Positions 51,692-60,998 of a stretch of 64,000 bases of DNA are shown one piece after another (positions within the stretch are counted from its first letter, which is position 1; every line of letters starts with the position of its first letter). The position numbers and the translations under genes were made by a program. The notes beneath the pieces are model-generated. The model searched no databases and was not told where the DNA came from. It was given only the letters and a program-made list of their open reading frames with translations. The stretch comes from Balneolaceae bacterium (lineage in GTDB: Bacteria; Bacteroidota; Rhodothermia; Balneolales; Balneolaceae), in contig JAFIFB010000129.1 in NCBI GenBank assembly GCA_020832285.1, forward strand, positions 101,487-165,486, in the 5' to 3' direction.

Positions 51692-53494
51692 CTACTCTTC
51701 GACCAAACTCATCTTCCTGAATTCTAGGCTATTTTCCATTAATTCCTCATAATTACCCTTACCTACCACACGTCCTTCCTGCATCATATAAATGACATCA
51801 CAATTTTGTACCGTAGTAAGCCTGTGAGCGATCATAATTATGGTTCTGTCTCCACGCAAGCGCTCAATTGCTTCAATAACCACCTTTTCAGTGATATTAT
51901 CGAGAGCAGATGTTGCTTCGTCCATAATTAATACCTGCGGATTATTGTAAAGTGCTCTTGCAATACCAATTCGCTGTTGCTGGCCTCCTGAAAGCCGTAT
52001 TCCCCGCTCTCCAATTTTTGTATTTAAACCCTTTGGCAGTTTTTCAACAACTTCTTTAAGCTGAGCTGCTTCCAATGCGGCCTCCAATTTTTCCATATCA
52101 ATTTGTTCATCCGGAATACCAAGTGCAATATTTCTGGATATTCGATCATCAAGCAGATAAATTGATTGTGGAATATAACCAATATTCATCATCCAGCCCT
52201 TCAGGTTATCCTGAATATTTGTGCCATCCACTTCAACAGAACCACTTTTCGGCGACAGAAGTCCTAAAATAATGTCTACAATTGTGGTTTTACCGGCTCC
52301 GGATGGACCTACAAATGCAATTGCACTTCCTTTTGGAATTGACAGTGACACTCCATTTACAGCATGTTCTTCGCTATTTGGATACTCAAATATTACGTTT
52401 TTAAGTTCTATTTTTTTATTTAGTTTTAGCCGATTAGGTTCTTCAAGAAGTTCTTCTCGATAGTCTATAAACTTTTTTTCCAAATGTTTTAAATCCTCAT
52501 AAACTACGTGGACAGAAGCGGCATTATATCTGAGTGAGTTAGATTCCTTTATGACCGAACTGAAAATAGGCATCAACTTAATACCTGCCATACCAAATAA
52601 TGTTAGAAGTGGTATGATGACTGAAAAAGGGCGACCTTCCCAAACCATAATCAACGTTATTGATAAAATACCAATAATTAGTAACATTTCAATGATTGGC
52701 CTGGGCAAACTCCCAACAAGACTTTTGTATATATTTGCATTGACACTTTGATAAGCATACTTATCATATTGATCTAAGAACATTTTTTCTCTGCCTAATA
52801 CTCTTGTATCTTTAAATGCCCCTATACCCTGCAGTACTACTTTGTTTTTTTCTGCTCTTGCCCTTCTGTCAATTTTCCCAGCTTCAGTTATTTTTTCACG
52901 TGTTAATTTTAAAAAAAACATACCACCACCAAGCATCACAACAATAGTTATTAAAGTTATAAACGGCTCTAAATAGAGTAGAGACCCTATTAAAAAAGTT
53001 GCCATCATTAGTTTTAAAGTCACATCGATTAATGGAAGCAAAGTACCTGTAATGATTTTATTCACCTCGCCAGTCACATTTCTAAGTAACACGGAAGAAT
53101 TTTGGCGAATATAGTACTCATAAGGAGCTGTTAAATATGCTTTAAATAGTCTGTTTTGAAGAAGAACCAATCTGCCTTTGATAAATTTTACTTTGAAGTA
53201 TTGAAAACAGACTAAAAAAACATTTTTTAGCAAATAAATAGTAACAAGAAGAATAGCACTAAAAGTAATTAATGATTCTCTTGTATCTATTCCCAAAGAC
53301 AATAATAAATTGCCAATATACGGTGTTTCAAAAACCAGGTCAGAGTCTGCTATGGTTATAATAAATGCAGGTATTATCCCTACCCCCAATAACTCAACCA
53401 AAGAAGCAATGATCATTAAAAAAAACAGGATCAAAAACTTAAATTTATCAGACTTCGGTAGAAGTGCGTAAACTTTTTTTATTGAGTTAAGCAT
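51692..53494 (-). CDS. ABC exporter/flippase, PglK-like, 600 aa
   Basis: A half-size ABC transporter: about six TM helices in residues 1-300, then an ATPase with GPSGAGKTTIVD (Walker A), RLSGGQQQRIGIARALY (signature) and VLIMDEATSALD (Walker B). The layout and SALRYNAASVHVV-like linker (here SNSLRYNAASVHVVYEDL) recall PglK/WlaB flippases for lipid-linked oligosaccharides. It begins the biosynthetic part of the operon after the chain-length regulator, and probably exports the nonulosonic acid-bearing glycan. Its composition is AT-rich. Confidence 0.88.
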   Translation of the reverse strand: MLNSIKKVYALLPKSDKFKFLILFFLMIIASLVELLGVGIIPAFIITIADSDLVFETPYIGNLLLSLGIDTRESLITFSAILLVTIYLLKNVFLVCFQYFKVKFIKGRLVLLQNRLFKAYLTAPYEYYIRQNSSVLLRNVTGEVNKIITGTLLPLIDVTLKLMMATFLIGSLLYLEPFITLITIVVMLGGGMFFLKLTREKITEAGKIDRRARAEKNKVVLQGIGAFKDTRVLGREKMFLDQYDKYAYQSVNANIYKSLVGSLPRPIIEMLLIIGILSITLIMVWEGRPFSVIIPLLTLFGMAGIKLMPIFSSVIKESNSLRYNAASVHVVYEDLKHLEKKFIDYREELLEEPNRLKLNKKIELKNVIFEYPNSEEHAVNGVSLSIPKGSAIAFVGPSGAGKTTIVDIILGLLSPKSGSVEVDGTNIQDNLKGWMMNIGYIPQSIYLLDDRISRNIALGIPDEQIDMEKLEAALEAAQLKEVVEKLPKGLNTKIGERGIRLSGGQQQRIGIARALYNNPQVLIMDEATSALDNITEKVVIEAIERLRGDRTIIMIAHRLTTVQNCDVIYMMQEGRVVGKGNYEELMENSLEFRKMSLVEE

Positions 53495-53587
53495 ATATAA
53501 TTTGTTTAAGAATTGGGGAAGCCACCAATTAGTACTATTTCGTTTAAAAAAACTTTTATCTCTGTATTAGTCTATTTCCAAAATCCA

Positions 53588-54811
53588 TTACTTGCGGATA
53601 ACTTCTTCCTCAATCTTGGTATATATTTTTACACCAAAAACCAGCGCAACGCCAATTATACCCCCCAATATAAATAGCACCACTACCAGTCTGTTACTGC
53701 TTCCCAAGCTTGATGTTGGTAAACTTGATTTTTGCATGACAGTAAATATAGGGGTTTCCTCCTGCAACCTAAGTTGTGCTTGTTCAAGTTCTACAGCTAT
53801 AGAATTATAGATATTAAAGGTAAGGTTTCTTTGATTGGAAAGTCTCTCCTCTTCAGTTCTTGCAATATTGGTAGATAAGTTAATATTACCATCTCTGAAT
53901 TCGGCCAGTGCCGTTTGTGCCTCTTCATATCTTTCCTTGGCTTGTTCTTTTTGATTTCGAATAAAACCAAGATTTTGCCGGGCTTTTTCAAGTTGATAGT
54001 CAACTACATATTCTTGTATTCGATCAATTGCGAGCACATTTAGCATAGCAGCAGCCTTCCTGTCGGGCATTTGTGTTTGCACAGTTACAAAGTTTCCATC
54101 TATTGACATGGAAATACGACTGGACAGTTGGCTGATGGGTCTGCGTTGATCACTGCTAAACGATAGAAGTCTTTCATCAATTGGTATTAGCTCCTCGACT
54201 TCTTCGACTTCTTCGACTTCTTCTTCACTTTCAAATAATTTAAAGTTCAGAATATAGTCGAGAGCAATACCAGGAAACTCTATCGTATATCTTCTGAGGA
54301 AGCTATATACTTCATTTCGAAAAGGTGTCTCATAATGATTGTTGAAAAATTCATAAATTGTCATCGGTTCATCAAAACGGTCAAATTCGAGCTCCTCGTA
54401 AATAAATTCATATAAAAAAACTTCACTCTGAAGAATTCTCGTCATCATACCTACAGACAGACTTCCTGAAGTTTCTGTTTGTGAAAACCCAAATGTTCCA
54501 CCAAAATTTTGCAAAAACCGTTCGGCAGACGATGTTCTCTGCCCTTCAGCTTCCTGGAGTAAAACAGCGTCAGATACATATTCAGTAGGGCCATTGGAAA
54601 CATGAAAAGCTCCAGCACCGGCAAAAAGCAATGCAATAATTACGATTATAAATCGCCCGTTCCAAACAATCCTCACCAAGTCCCAAATATCCACTTCTTC
54701 AACATCGTAATCTTCCGATTCCGTCCTGTGGTTATCCCGCATTACTTCACGGTTGTGATATTCCGGCTTCTCTACAACAAATGAATCTTCCAACGAAGTC
54801 TGCTTGCTCAT
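53588..54811 (-). CDS. Wzz/polysaccharide co-polymerase chain-length regulator, 407 aa
   Basis: PCP-type protein. VDIWDLVRIVWNGRFIIVII is the first membrane helix with its conserved juxtamembrane segment, a long periplasmic coiled region follows (LEKARQNLGFIRNQKEQ), and LVVVLFILGGIIGVALVFGV is the second helix with its GG kink. The N-terminal 45 residues are acidic and disordered. Three tandem nine-base units at 54196-54222 encode repeated EVE (EEVEEVEEVEEL). It is the first gene of the operon and suggests that a long polymer is made. Confidence 0.87.
   Translation of the reverse strand: MSKQTSLEDSFVVEKPEYHNREVMRDNHRTESEDYDVEEVDIWDLVRIVWNGRFIIVIIALLFAGAGAFHVSNGPTEYVSDAVLLQEAEGQRTSSAERFLQNFGGTFGFSQTETSGSLSVGMMTRILQSEVFLYEFIYEELEFDRFDEPMTIYEFFNNHYETPFRNEVYSFLRRYTIEFPGIALDYILNFKLFESEEEVEEVEEVEELIPIDERLLSFSSDQRRPISQLSSRISMSIDGNFVTVQTQMPDRKAAAMLNVLAIDRIQEYVVDYQLEKARQNLGFIRNQKEQAKERYEEAQTALAEFRDGNINLSTNIARTEEERLSNQRNLTFNIYNSIAVELEQAQLRLQEETPIFTVMQKSSLPTSSLGSSNRLVVVLFILGGIIGVALVFGVKIYTKIEEEVIRK
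54196..54222 (-). repeat. Three 9-bp units coding an acidic repeat in Wzz
   Basis: CGACTTCTT (plus strand) occurs three times in a row, encoding Glu-Val-Glu units of the periplasmic part. The unit is nine bases, so a gain or loss keeps the frame but changes the loop length. Confidence 0.85.
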
Positions 54812-55156
54812 GTAAACTTAAGTAATAGTTGTATTTGAAATGACATTAAAGACCACAATCATCTTCAAGCGCATAATTTACTACAATGTAACGACTTTTA
54901 ACAGCTTAGATTTTAATGAAAATAAAATTTTCGGTTTAATCCCCCGACCAAATATTTGGGGCAAAAAATAATCCTTATTCAGCCACTAACTTTACCATGT
55001 TAGTCAAAATAATTTAGTCTGTATAGTAATATCATTTTTCTACTATAGAATGATAAATAATCTTCTTAGTTATTATAGGGGTTAAAGGTAGTGGCACAAG
55101 CGAGACGCTCAGCCCATGATTTATTAATTCAAAAACCTTCAAGTTATAAATGCGAA
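54812..55156. other. AT-rich leader region before the nonulosonic acid operon
   Basis: These 345 bases lie between the carboxylase gene, which runs toward smaller coordinates from 56707 to 55157, and the operon start. They should hold the operon's promoter; I cannot place it. The AGA-loop palindrome AAGCG-AGA-CGCT with flanks ACAAGCGAGACGCT is at 55096-55109. No gene is seen. Confidence 0.5.
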
Positions 55157-56707
55157 TCAAAGAGGCAGATTATCGTGTTTTTTCTTCGGCACTGAATCCA
55201 CTTTGTTCTGACATATTTCGAAAGCTCGAATCAGTTTATCCCGGGTTTCACCGGGAAGAATCACGTCATCTATAAAACCACGGGCAGCAGCTTTATAGGG
55301 ATGGGCGAACTCTTCGCTGTAGCTATCTTCCAGCTCCTTCTGTTTGGCTTCGGGGTTGTCGGCTTTCTGAATCTCCTTACGAAAAATAACCTCCACTGCT
55401 CCCTTGGTTCCCATAACGGCAATTTCAGCGGCAGGCCAAGCCACGTTGTAATCGGCCCGGATATGCTTGGAATTCATTACATCATACGCTCCGCCGTATG
55501 CTTTCCGGGTGATTACCGTCATTTTGGGCACGGTGGCCTCACAGAATGCATAGAGCAGCTTGGCTCCATGTTTAATAATTCCACCCCACTCCTGATCAGT
55601 ACCTGGTAAAAATCCCGGAACATCCTCAAACACAACGAGCGGAATGTTGAATGCATCGCAAAATCGTACAAACCGGGCGCCTTTCAGCGAAGCATCAATA
55701 TCGAGCACACCGGCGAGAGACAGCGGCTGATTGGCCACAATACCAACGGTTCTTCCATCGAGCCGGGCAAAACCCACCACGATATTATCGGCGTAAAGTT
55801 CATGAACTTCAAAAAAAGATCCGGCATCCATCACCCCTTCAATCGCGTCTTTGATATCATACGGCTTGTTGGGATTGAGCGGAACCAGATCATCAAGAGC
55901 AGAGGCTTTGGCCGCTTCCGGTTCTCTGGAGGGCTGAATCGGCACAGTTTCTTCGCAATTCTGAGGAATGTACGTCATCATTCTTCGAATTTGCCGCAGG
56001 CATTCGGCGTCATTTTCTGTGGTAAAATGGGCCACACCCGATTTAGTTCCGTGAGCCACAGCACCGCCCAGGTCCTCGGATGTTACCTCTTCATGAGTTA
56101 CGGTTTTCACAACATTGGGTCCTGTTACAAACATATAACTGGTGTTTTTTACCATAAAGATAAAATCGGTCAATGCAGGACTATAAACTGCACCACCTGC
56201 ACAGGGTCCCATGACTGCAGAGATTTGCGGAACAACACCCGAAGCCATCGAATTGCGCCAGAAAACCTCAGCATATCCACCAAGTGAACTTACTCCTTCT
56301 TGTATCCGCGCTCCGCCGGAGTCATTCAGTCCGATCACAGGTACGCCGTTTTTAAGAGCCAGGTCCATAATTTTACAGATTTTTTCCGCGTGGGTTTCGG
56401 AGAGAGACCCGCCAAAAACCGTAAAATCCTGACTGAACAGATAGACAGGGCGTCCCTCAATTTTTGCAAAACCTGTTACTACCCCATCCCCTAAAATTTT
56501 CTGTTTATCAAGGCCAAATGCTGAGCTGCGATGTGTAACAAAAGCACCCAGCTCTTCAAAACTGCCTTTATCTGCCAGGATTTCAATTCGTTCACGAGCT
56601 GTAAGTTTTCCTTTCTCATGCTGATGTTTAATACGCGTCTCTCCCCCGCCTTTTTTCGCCTCTTTTCGCAATTTCAGGAGTCGTTCTGTTTTATCATTTT
56701 TTGGCAT
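55157..56707 (-). CDS. pccB: Propionyl-CoA carboxylase beta subunit
   Basis: Biotin-dependent carboxyltransferase, 516 aa. [25 protein letters not shown] crotonase motifs (here [19 protein letters not shown]) build the CoA site, [16 protein letters not shown] forms one oxyanion hole, and [18 protein letters not shown] the other. The aspartate in GGAYDVM matches the residue that favours propionyl-CoA over acetyl-CoA in Streptomyces, so a propionyl role is likely. The biotin-carrying alpha subunit is not in the window. It follows the acidic protein gene by 90 bp. Confidence 0.92.
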   Translation of the reverse strand: MPKNDKTERLLKLRKEAKKGGGETRIKHQHEKGKLTARERIEILADKGSFEELGAFVTHRSSAFGLDKQKILGDGVVTGFAKIEGRPVYLFSQDFTVFGGSLSETHAEKICKIMDLALKNGVPVIGLNDSGGARIQEGVSSLGGYAEVFWRNSMASGVVPQISAVMGPCAGGAVYSPALTDFIFMVKNTSYMFVTGPNVVKTVTHEEVTSEDLGGAVAHGTKSGVAHFTTENDAECLRQIRRMMTYIPQNCEETVPIQPSREPEAAKASALDDLVPLNPNKPYDIKDAIEGVMDAGSFFEVHELYADNIVVGFARLDGRTVGIVANQPLSLAGVLDIDASLKGARFVRFCDAFNIPLVVFEDVPGFLPGTDQEWGGIIKHGAKLLYAFCEATVPKMTVITRKAYGGAYDVMNSKHIRADYNVAWPAAEIAVMGTKGAVEVIFRKEIQKADNPEAKQKELEDSYSEEFAHPYKAAARGFIDDVILPGETRDKLIRAFEICQNKVDSVPKKKHDNLPL

Positions 56708-56797
56708 GAGGAACAGTTTTTCAGTTTAACGTTGAGGTAGTTTCATACAACAGATCCAGAGAACCGATGCTTTTATCTGAATCATTGCCCATCTTTT

Positions 56798-58768
56798 TTA
56801 ATCCTTGTATTTCTTAAAATAGCTGTGAAGCCGGTCGGTAAAATCGACGGCTGTCTCATCGAACACATCGAGCCTGTTACGTTTGAATACCTGGTTTTCG
56901 AGATATTTTGATGCACTTTTCCAATTTTCAAATTCCATGATATCAAGAATAGCCCTTTCGTATGCCACATCAGAACCATTAAAAAGATTCTTTACATACT
57001 TTTCTTTATCATCCCCCATCCAGTCTGAGAGCGCATCAATCAATTGATCTTCTTCACTGGTAAAGTCCTGCTGACCAAAAACCGAATAAGAAAGTTCTTC
57101 AGAGTCCTCTTCTTCACTATACAGGGATGCCCCTTCCTCGTATTCTTCATCAAATTGAAATGAAGGCTCTTCATCAGCATCACTTCTCTGGAGAAAAGAT
57201 CTCCACATCGGAGTGTCCTCTTTGTCTTCCTCCTCCTCATCCCCTTCTTTTATTCCCTCTCCGGGGGTTTTTTCGATACCAAATGGATCTTCTTCCAATT
57301 CCTCTTCCAGTTCGATTTCTGCTGATGCCTTTGTTTCTTCAGCAGGTTTTTTCGTTTCAGATATTGCAGGTATTTCAGTTTCCTTTTTTTTATTCACAAC
57401 TGGAACTGGCTTCGATTCCGGTTCTTCATCTTCATTATCGTCTTCATCCCGGCCTAAATAATCATCAAAAAGGCTTATGGTACGCTCCTCAGGTTCTTCA
57501 TCACGAACCAGGCGCAACTCGTCATAAATGGTTTTTGACTCATTTTCATCCTCTGACTGATCCGGAACAGCCTCATCGAAAATAAATCGGTTCAGAAGCG
57601 GTTCGTCATCTTCATCATCGTTATTTGATAATTCCGGTGAAGCAGATGAAGGTTCTTCTTTTTCCGGCTGATCTTTTCGAATGGATTCTTTTGATTTCTC
57701 CTCTTTATGATCATTCACTTCAGGCTCATCCTCTTCAGTCACTTTACCCGGAATAATTGAAAATTCGGGCCAGGCCACCTCATTATCTTCCTCCTCCTGC
57801 TGCTGCCAGGGAACGGTAACCTCCCGATCGCCATCGTCAGCCAAAAACCACTCGTTTAACGCTTTTTCTTCCGACTCGTTTTCCTCTTTCTCTATCTCTT
57901 TTTTGGGTACTTCTTCTGCCTTCTTACCGTCCGCATCCGACTCACGATCCACATTTTCCGGTATTCCGGTTATCACTTCTCCGGTCGATCCTGGTTCCGT
58001 ACCAGGCTTATCATCAAAAAGGGCAGGCTGATTTTCAGCTTTATCATCAATCTCAAGCTGTTCTGTCGAACTCAATATTTCGATAAGTTCGGTATCACCT
58101 ACAGCTTTATTGAGCTTACTCAACTTTAAGGCCACATCTTTCCTTTTCTTCTCTTCGAAAAAAAGATTCAGTAAACCGGAATCAACATCCGGGCCTGCAA
58201 TCCTGAACAGTGGACTTAACAATTCCATCCATTTGAGAGGATGATAATCCGCAACAAGTCGGTCGTCAATGGCTGCAACTACATTCCGGGCTTGTTCTTT
58301 AGTCAGCGACTTCTTGTCTTTTTTGTCCATGTATCGCCCAAGTGCCTCGGCAAGATGGCGGTTGATCACAATCGGGGCAATTCTCTCACTGATTTTTTCC
58401 TGTGTAATGGTTGAATCATCCTGAAAAATTAAATCGGGAATGGTGGAGCGCGGCTGAACGCTCATGGAAATACAATCCACTAAAGCCTGTTCGATCACAC
58501 CGCGTGCATAAGATGCCGGTAACCTTATCTCTTTTTCAGCTTCAGAAACAAAAAGATCCCATCGGGCCGAAACCACCTTAATATTGGCCCATTCGGTCTC
58601 GGGAAGCTTGAGTGCATGACGCAGGTTTTTTTTCAATTCAAATTTAATCCGCTCAACAAGCAGTTTTGGAAACCCTGATGTGAGCAGATCATCAAGGGAA
58701 TAATATTGGCGCTCTGAGGATAGTTTCTGTAAATACGTATCAGTGAGTTTCCCGGCAATGTGCTTCAT
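56798..58768 (-). CDS. Large acidic protein with a disordered middle, 656 aa
   Basis: I do not recognise this family. Residues 1-240 form a helical globular domain (LTDTYLQKLSSERQYYSLDDLLTSG at the start, VVAAIDDRLVADYHPLKW later). Residues about 240-565 are a long Glu/Asp-rich, low-complexity linker with few hydrophobics (EEEEDKEDTP, DDEDDEPLL). The last 90 residues are helical again (EDQLIDALSDWMGDDKEKYVKNL, FENWKSASKYLENQVFKR). There is no signal peptide. It may be a scaffold. It starts at ATG 58768. Confidence 0.7.
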   Translation of the reverse strand: MKHIAGKLTDTYLQKLSSERQYYSLDDLLTSGFPKLLVERIKFELKKNLRHALKLPETEWANIKVVSARWDLFVSEAEKEIRLPASYARGVIEQALVDCISMSVQPRSTIPDLIFQDDSTITQEKISERIAPIVINRHLAEALGRYMDKKDKKSLTKEQARNVVAAIDDRLVADYHPLKWMELLSPLFRIAGPDVDSGLLNLFFEEKKRKDVALKLSKLNKAVGDTELIEILSSTEQLEIDDKAENQPALFDDKPGTEPGSTGEVITGIPENVDRESDADGKKAEEVPKKEIEKEENESEEKALNEWFLADDGDREVTVPWQQQEEEDNEVAWPEFSIIPGKVTEEDEPEVNDHKEEKSKESIRKDQPEKEEPSSASPELSNNDDEDDEPLLNRFIFDEAVPDQSEDENESKTIYDELRLVRDEEPEERTISLFDDYLGRDEDDNEDEEPESKPVPVVNKKKETEIPAISETKKPAEETKASAEIELEEELEEDPFGIEKTPGEGIKEGDEEEEDKEDTPMWRSFLQRSDADEEPSFQFDEEYEEGASLYSEEEDSEELSYSVFGQQDFTSEEDQLIDALSDWMGDDKEKYVKNLFNGSDVAYERAILDIMEFENWKSASKYLENQVFKRNRLDVFDETAVDFTDRLHSYFKKYKD

Positions 58769-58979
58769 AAAATTCGTTGATGCAGATGAGTGGTTCTGAT
58801 TGATCTGTAAACATTTTTGATATTTACCTGCTCATCCCGTGAATATCCCTCAATCGGGGTTTTGATGAGCATCAGTGATTTTTGTATGCCGGAAGTTAAC
58901 CGTTTTCCTATTTCTTAGAAAATGCCGTAACCGATTAAAAAATCTTTTTTTTTGGTGCTGCTCCGCCTACCTTTACCCA

Positions 58980-59618
58980 ATGGTTGAACTGAAGATTACA
59001 TCCCTGGCAAAATATTACGGACATCATGAGGTCTTTTCCGGGCTGAACTATCAAGCCACATCATCCGTCATCGGAGTTGCCGGAGCAAACGGATCGGGGA
59101 AATCCACTCTGCTGAAATGTATTTCCGGCCTGTTGAAACCGACCGGAGGTGATGTTTTATGGCGGGTTGATCAACATCAGATTAACAAAGATGAATTGCG
59201 TAAAAAAATCGGATTTGTTGCGCCCTACGTCCAGCTTTATGAAGAGCTTTCTGTGCGTGAAAATCTCAGGTTCATTCTCGATCTTCGGGTAACAAACTTT
59301 AAAAACGGCATCGATGAACTGCTCGATGAACTGGATGCCGGGCATTTCTCTGACTCAGCTTTTGGGGAACTGTCCACCGGCCAGCAACAGCGCGTGAAAC
59401 TGGCTGCAGCACTCATTCACAAGCCACGCATTCTTATTCTGGATGAACCCGGATCCAACCTCGATGAAAAGGGTAAACAAGCCGTGAAAACCGTTGTGGA
59501 TCGCCACAGAGATTCCTCTTTCATGGTAATTCTCGCATCCAATCAAAAACAGGAACTGGATCTCTGCGATTCTGTACTGGACCTTAACAATAGAAACGGC
59601 TCTCAGGAAAACAGTTAA
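58980..59618 (+). CDS. CcmA-like ABC transporter ATPase, 212 aa
   Basis: Stand-alone ATPase domain with GVAGANGSGKSTLLKC (Walker A), ELSTGQQQRVKLAAAL (signature) and ILILDEPGSNLD (Walker B). The small size and order resemble CcmA, the heme-exporter ATPase of cytochrome c maturation, but no CcmB is adjacent, so the partner is unknown. I use ATG 58980 (MVELKITSL); the frame is open 35 residues upstream, but these are not family-like. Confidence 0.83.
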   Translation: MVELKITSLAKYYGHHEVFSGLNYQATSSVIGVAGANGSGKSTLLKCISGLLKPTGGDVLWRVDQHQINKDELRKKIGFVAPYVQLYEELSVRENLRFILDLRVTNFKNGIDELLDELDAGHFSDSAFGELSTGQQQRVKLAAALIHKPRILILDEPGSNLDEKGKQAVKTVVDRHRDSSFMVILASNQKQELDLCDSVLDLNNRNGSQENS

Positions 59619-59639
59619 AAAACTTTACCATTCAATAAT

Positions 59640-60743
59640 ATGTACACCTCCGAAGACAAAAAACTCGCCCAACAACTTCTCAACCACAGTGTGGAACTTA
59701 AACAGGATGAAAATATCATGCTGCAACTGATCGGGCTGAACGGTATCGGCCTGATTCGTGCACTCACTGAAGCGGTTCGTGAAAAAGGAGCCCACCCCTT
59801 CATCAAAATAGAGGATGCCGAAATCAACCGAATTTTATTGGAAAACGGAGATGATGATTTCTGGATAAATCAAACCGAAACCGACCAGCTACCGCTCATG
59901 AAAAAGATGGATGCATTTGTGGGTATTCGTGCATCTGAAAATATTTATGAGAATTCAGGAGTCTCGAAGGAGGCCAACACCTCCTACTCCAAAAAATTTC
60001 TGAATCCCGTGCATTTCAAACAGCGTGTTGAACATACGCGCTGGGTGGTGCTTCGTTATCCTTCATCGGCTTTTGCGATGAATGCAAAAATGCCTACCGA
60101 ACAGTTTCGCGAGTTTTATTACCAGGCCTGCCTGCTCGATTACGATCACCTTCAAACAGCCATGCAGCCACTGGAAGAACTGCTCAGAAAAACCGACAGA
60201 GTTCAGCTTAAAGGCGGGGGAACCGACATCGAATTTTCGGTCAAAGGCCAGAACTGGATCCCCTGCTTCGGCAAGCGCAACATTCCAGACGGCGAGCTGT
60301 TCTCCTCACCGCTGATCGATTCGGTGAACGGCTACATTACGTACGCTCCTTCGGTCTACCAGGGCAAACCGTTCGAATTTGTAAAACTGGAAGTAAAAGA
60401 TGGTGTGGTTACCGGTTTCGACTCATCCAACAACACCGCACTCGAAGAGATTCTCGAGACTGATGAAGGAGCACGGCGTTTCGGGGAGTTCAGTTTCGGA
60501 CTGAATCCGGTCATCAAAAAACCGATGTACGACATTTTGTTTGATGAAAAGATTTATGGCTCCAACCACCTTACACTTGGAAAAGATTATGCCATTGCAC
60601 CGAACGGTAATTCAAGTAATATTCACTGGGACCTGGTTTGCATTGGTCCGGATGTGTACCTGGACGGTGAGCTGGTAAGAAAAGGCAGATTTTTTGTAAA
60701 GGAAGAACTTACAGAGTTGAATCCTGAGAATCTGACCGGATGA
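59640..60743 (+). CDS. M29-family aminopeptidase (AmpS-like), 367 aa
   Basis: Metallo-aminopeptidase of family M29. Visible parts are LAQQLLNHSVELKQDENIMLQ at the start, GTDIEFSVKGQNWIPCFGKRNIPDGE in the centre, and the metal-site region FGEFSFGLNPVI, GSNHLTLGKDYAI and SSNIHWDLVCI, whose Glu, His, Tyr, His and Asp residues match those of AmpT/AmpS. It starts at ATG 59640, 21 bases after the ATPase gene, so both are probably co-transcribed. It releases N-terminal residues in the cytoplasm. Confidence 0.92.
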   Translation: MYTSEDKKLAQQLLNHSVELKQDENIMLQLIGLNGIGLIRALTEAVREKGAHPFIKIEDAEINRILLENGDDDFWINQTETDQLPLMKKMDAFVGIRASENIYENSGVSKEANTSYSKKFLNPVHFKQRVEHTRWVVLRYPSSAFAMNAKMPTEQFREFYYQACLLDYDHLQTAMQPLEELLRKTDRVQLKGGGTDIEFSVKGQNWIPCFGKRNIPDGELFSSPLIDSVNGYITYAPSVYQGKPFEFVKLEVKDGVVTGFDSSNNTALEEILETDEGARRFGEFSFGLNPVIKKPMYDILFDEKIYGSNHLTLGKDYAIAPNGNSSNIHWDLVCIGPDVYLDGELVRKGRFFVKEELTELNPENLTG

Positions 60744-60827
60744 TTGTGGTAAAAAACATGGCAGCGGCGTAATTCAGGATGATGCATGCCTGGGATACTG
60801 AAACGCCGCCTATCACAATAAAAGCAA

Positions 60828-60927
60828 CCCTGTCATCTCGACTAAACGAGCGTAGCGAGTGCATGGAGAGATCTCCTTGTTATGGGGACTAACGTAAACA
60901 AGGCCTCAACATACTCCTTCCTGTACC
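60828..60927 (+). repeat. Dispersed intergenic repeat, copy 2
   Basis: Same element as 29012-29110, in the same orientation and again after a plus-strand gene. Core here GAGCGTAGCGAGTG. The flanks do not match, so it is a discrete unit of about 100 bp, without recognisable ends or target-site duplications. Confidence 0.8.
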
Positions 60928-60969
60928 AAGAAGTTTTCTCCATTACTCACCGGAAACAAACTCAGAACT

Positions 60970-60988
60970 CTCGGGTCAGCGACCCGAG
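60970..60988. repeat. CAGCG-loop palindrome
   Basis: CTCGGGT-CAGCG-ACCCGAG. Its loop is identical to those of the 33.1 and 33.3 kb repeats while its arms differ. It lies 11 bases beyond the clpB stop (on the transcribed strand), so it might help end clpB transcription. Confidence 0.7.
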
Positions 60989-60998
60989 CTAAAGCAGA

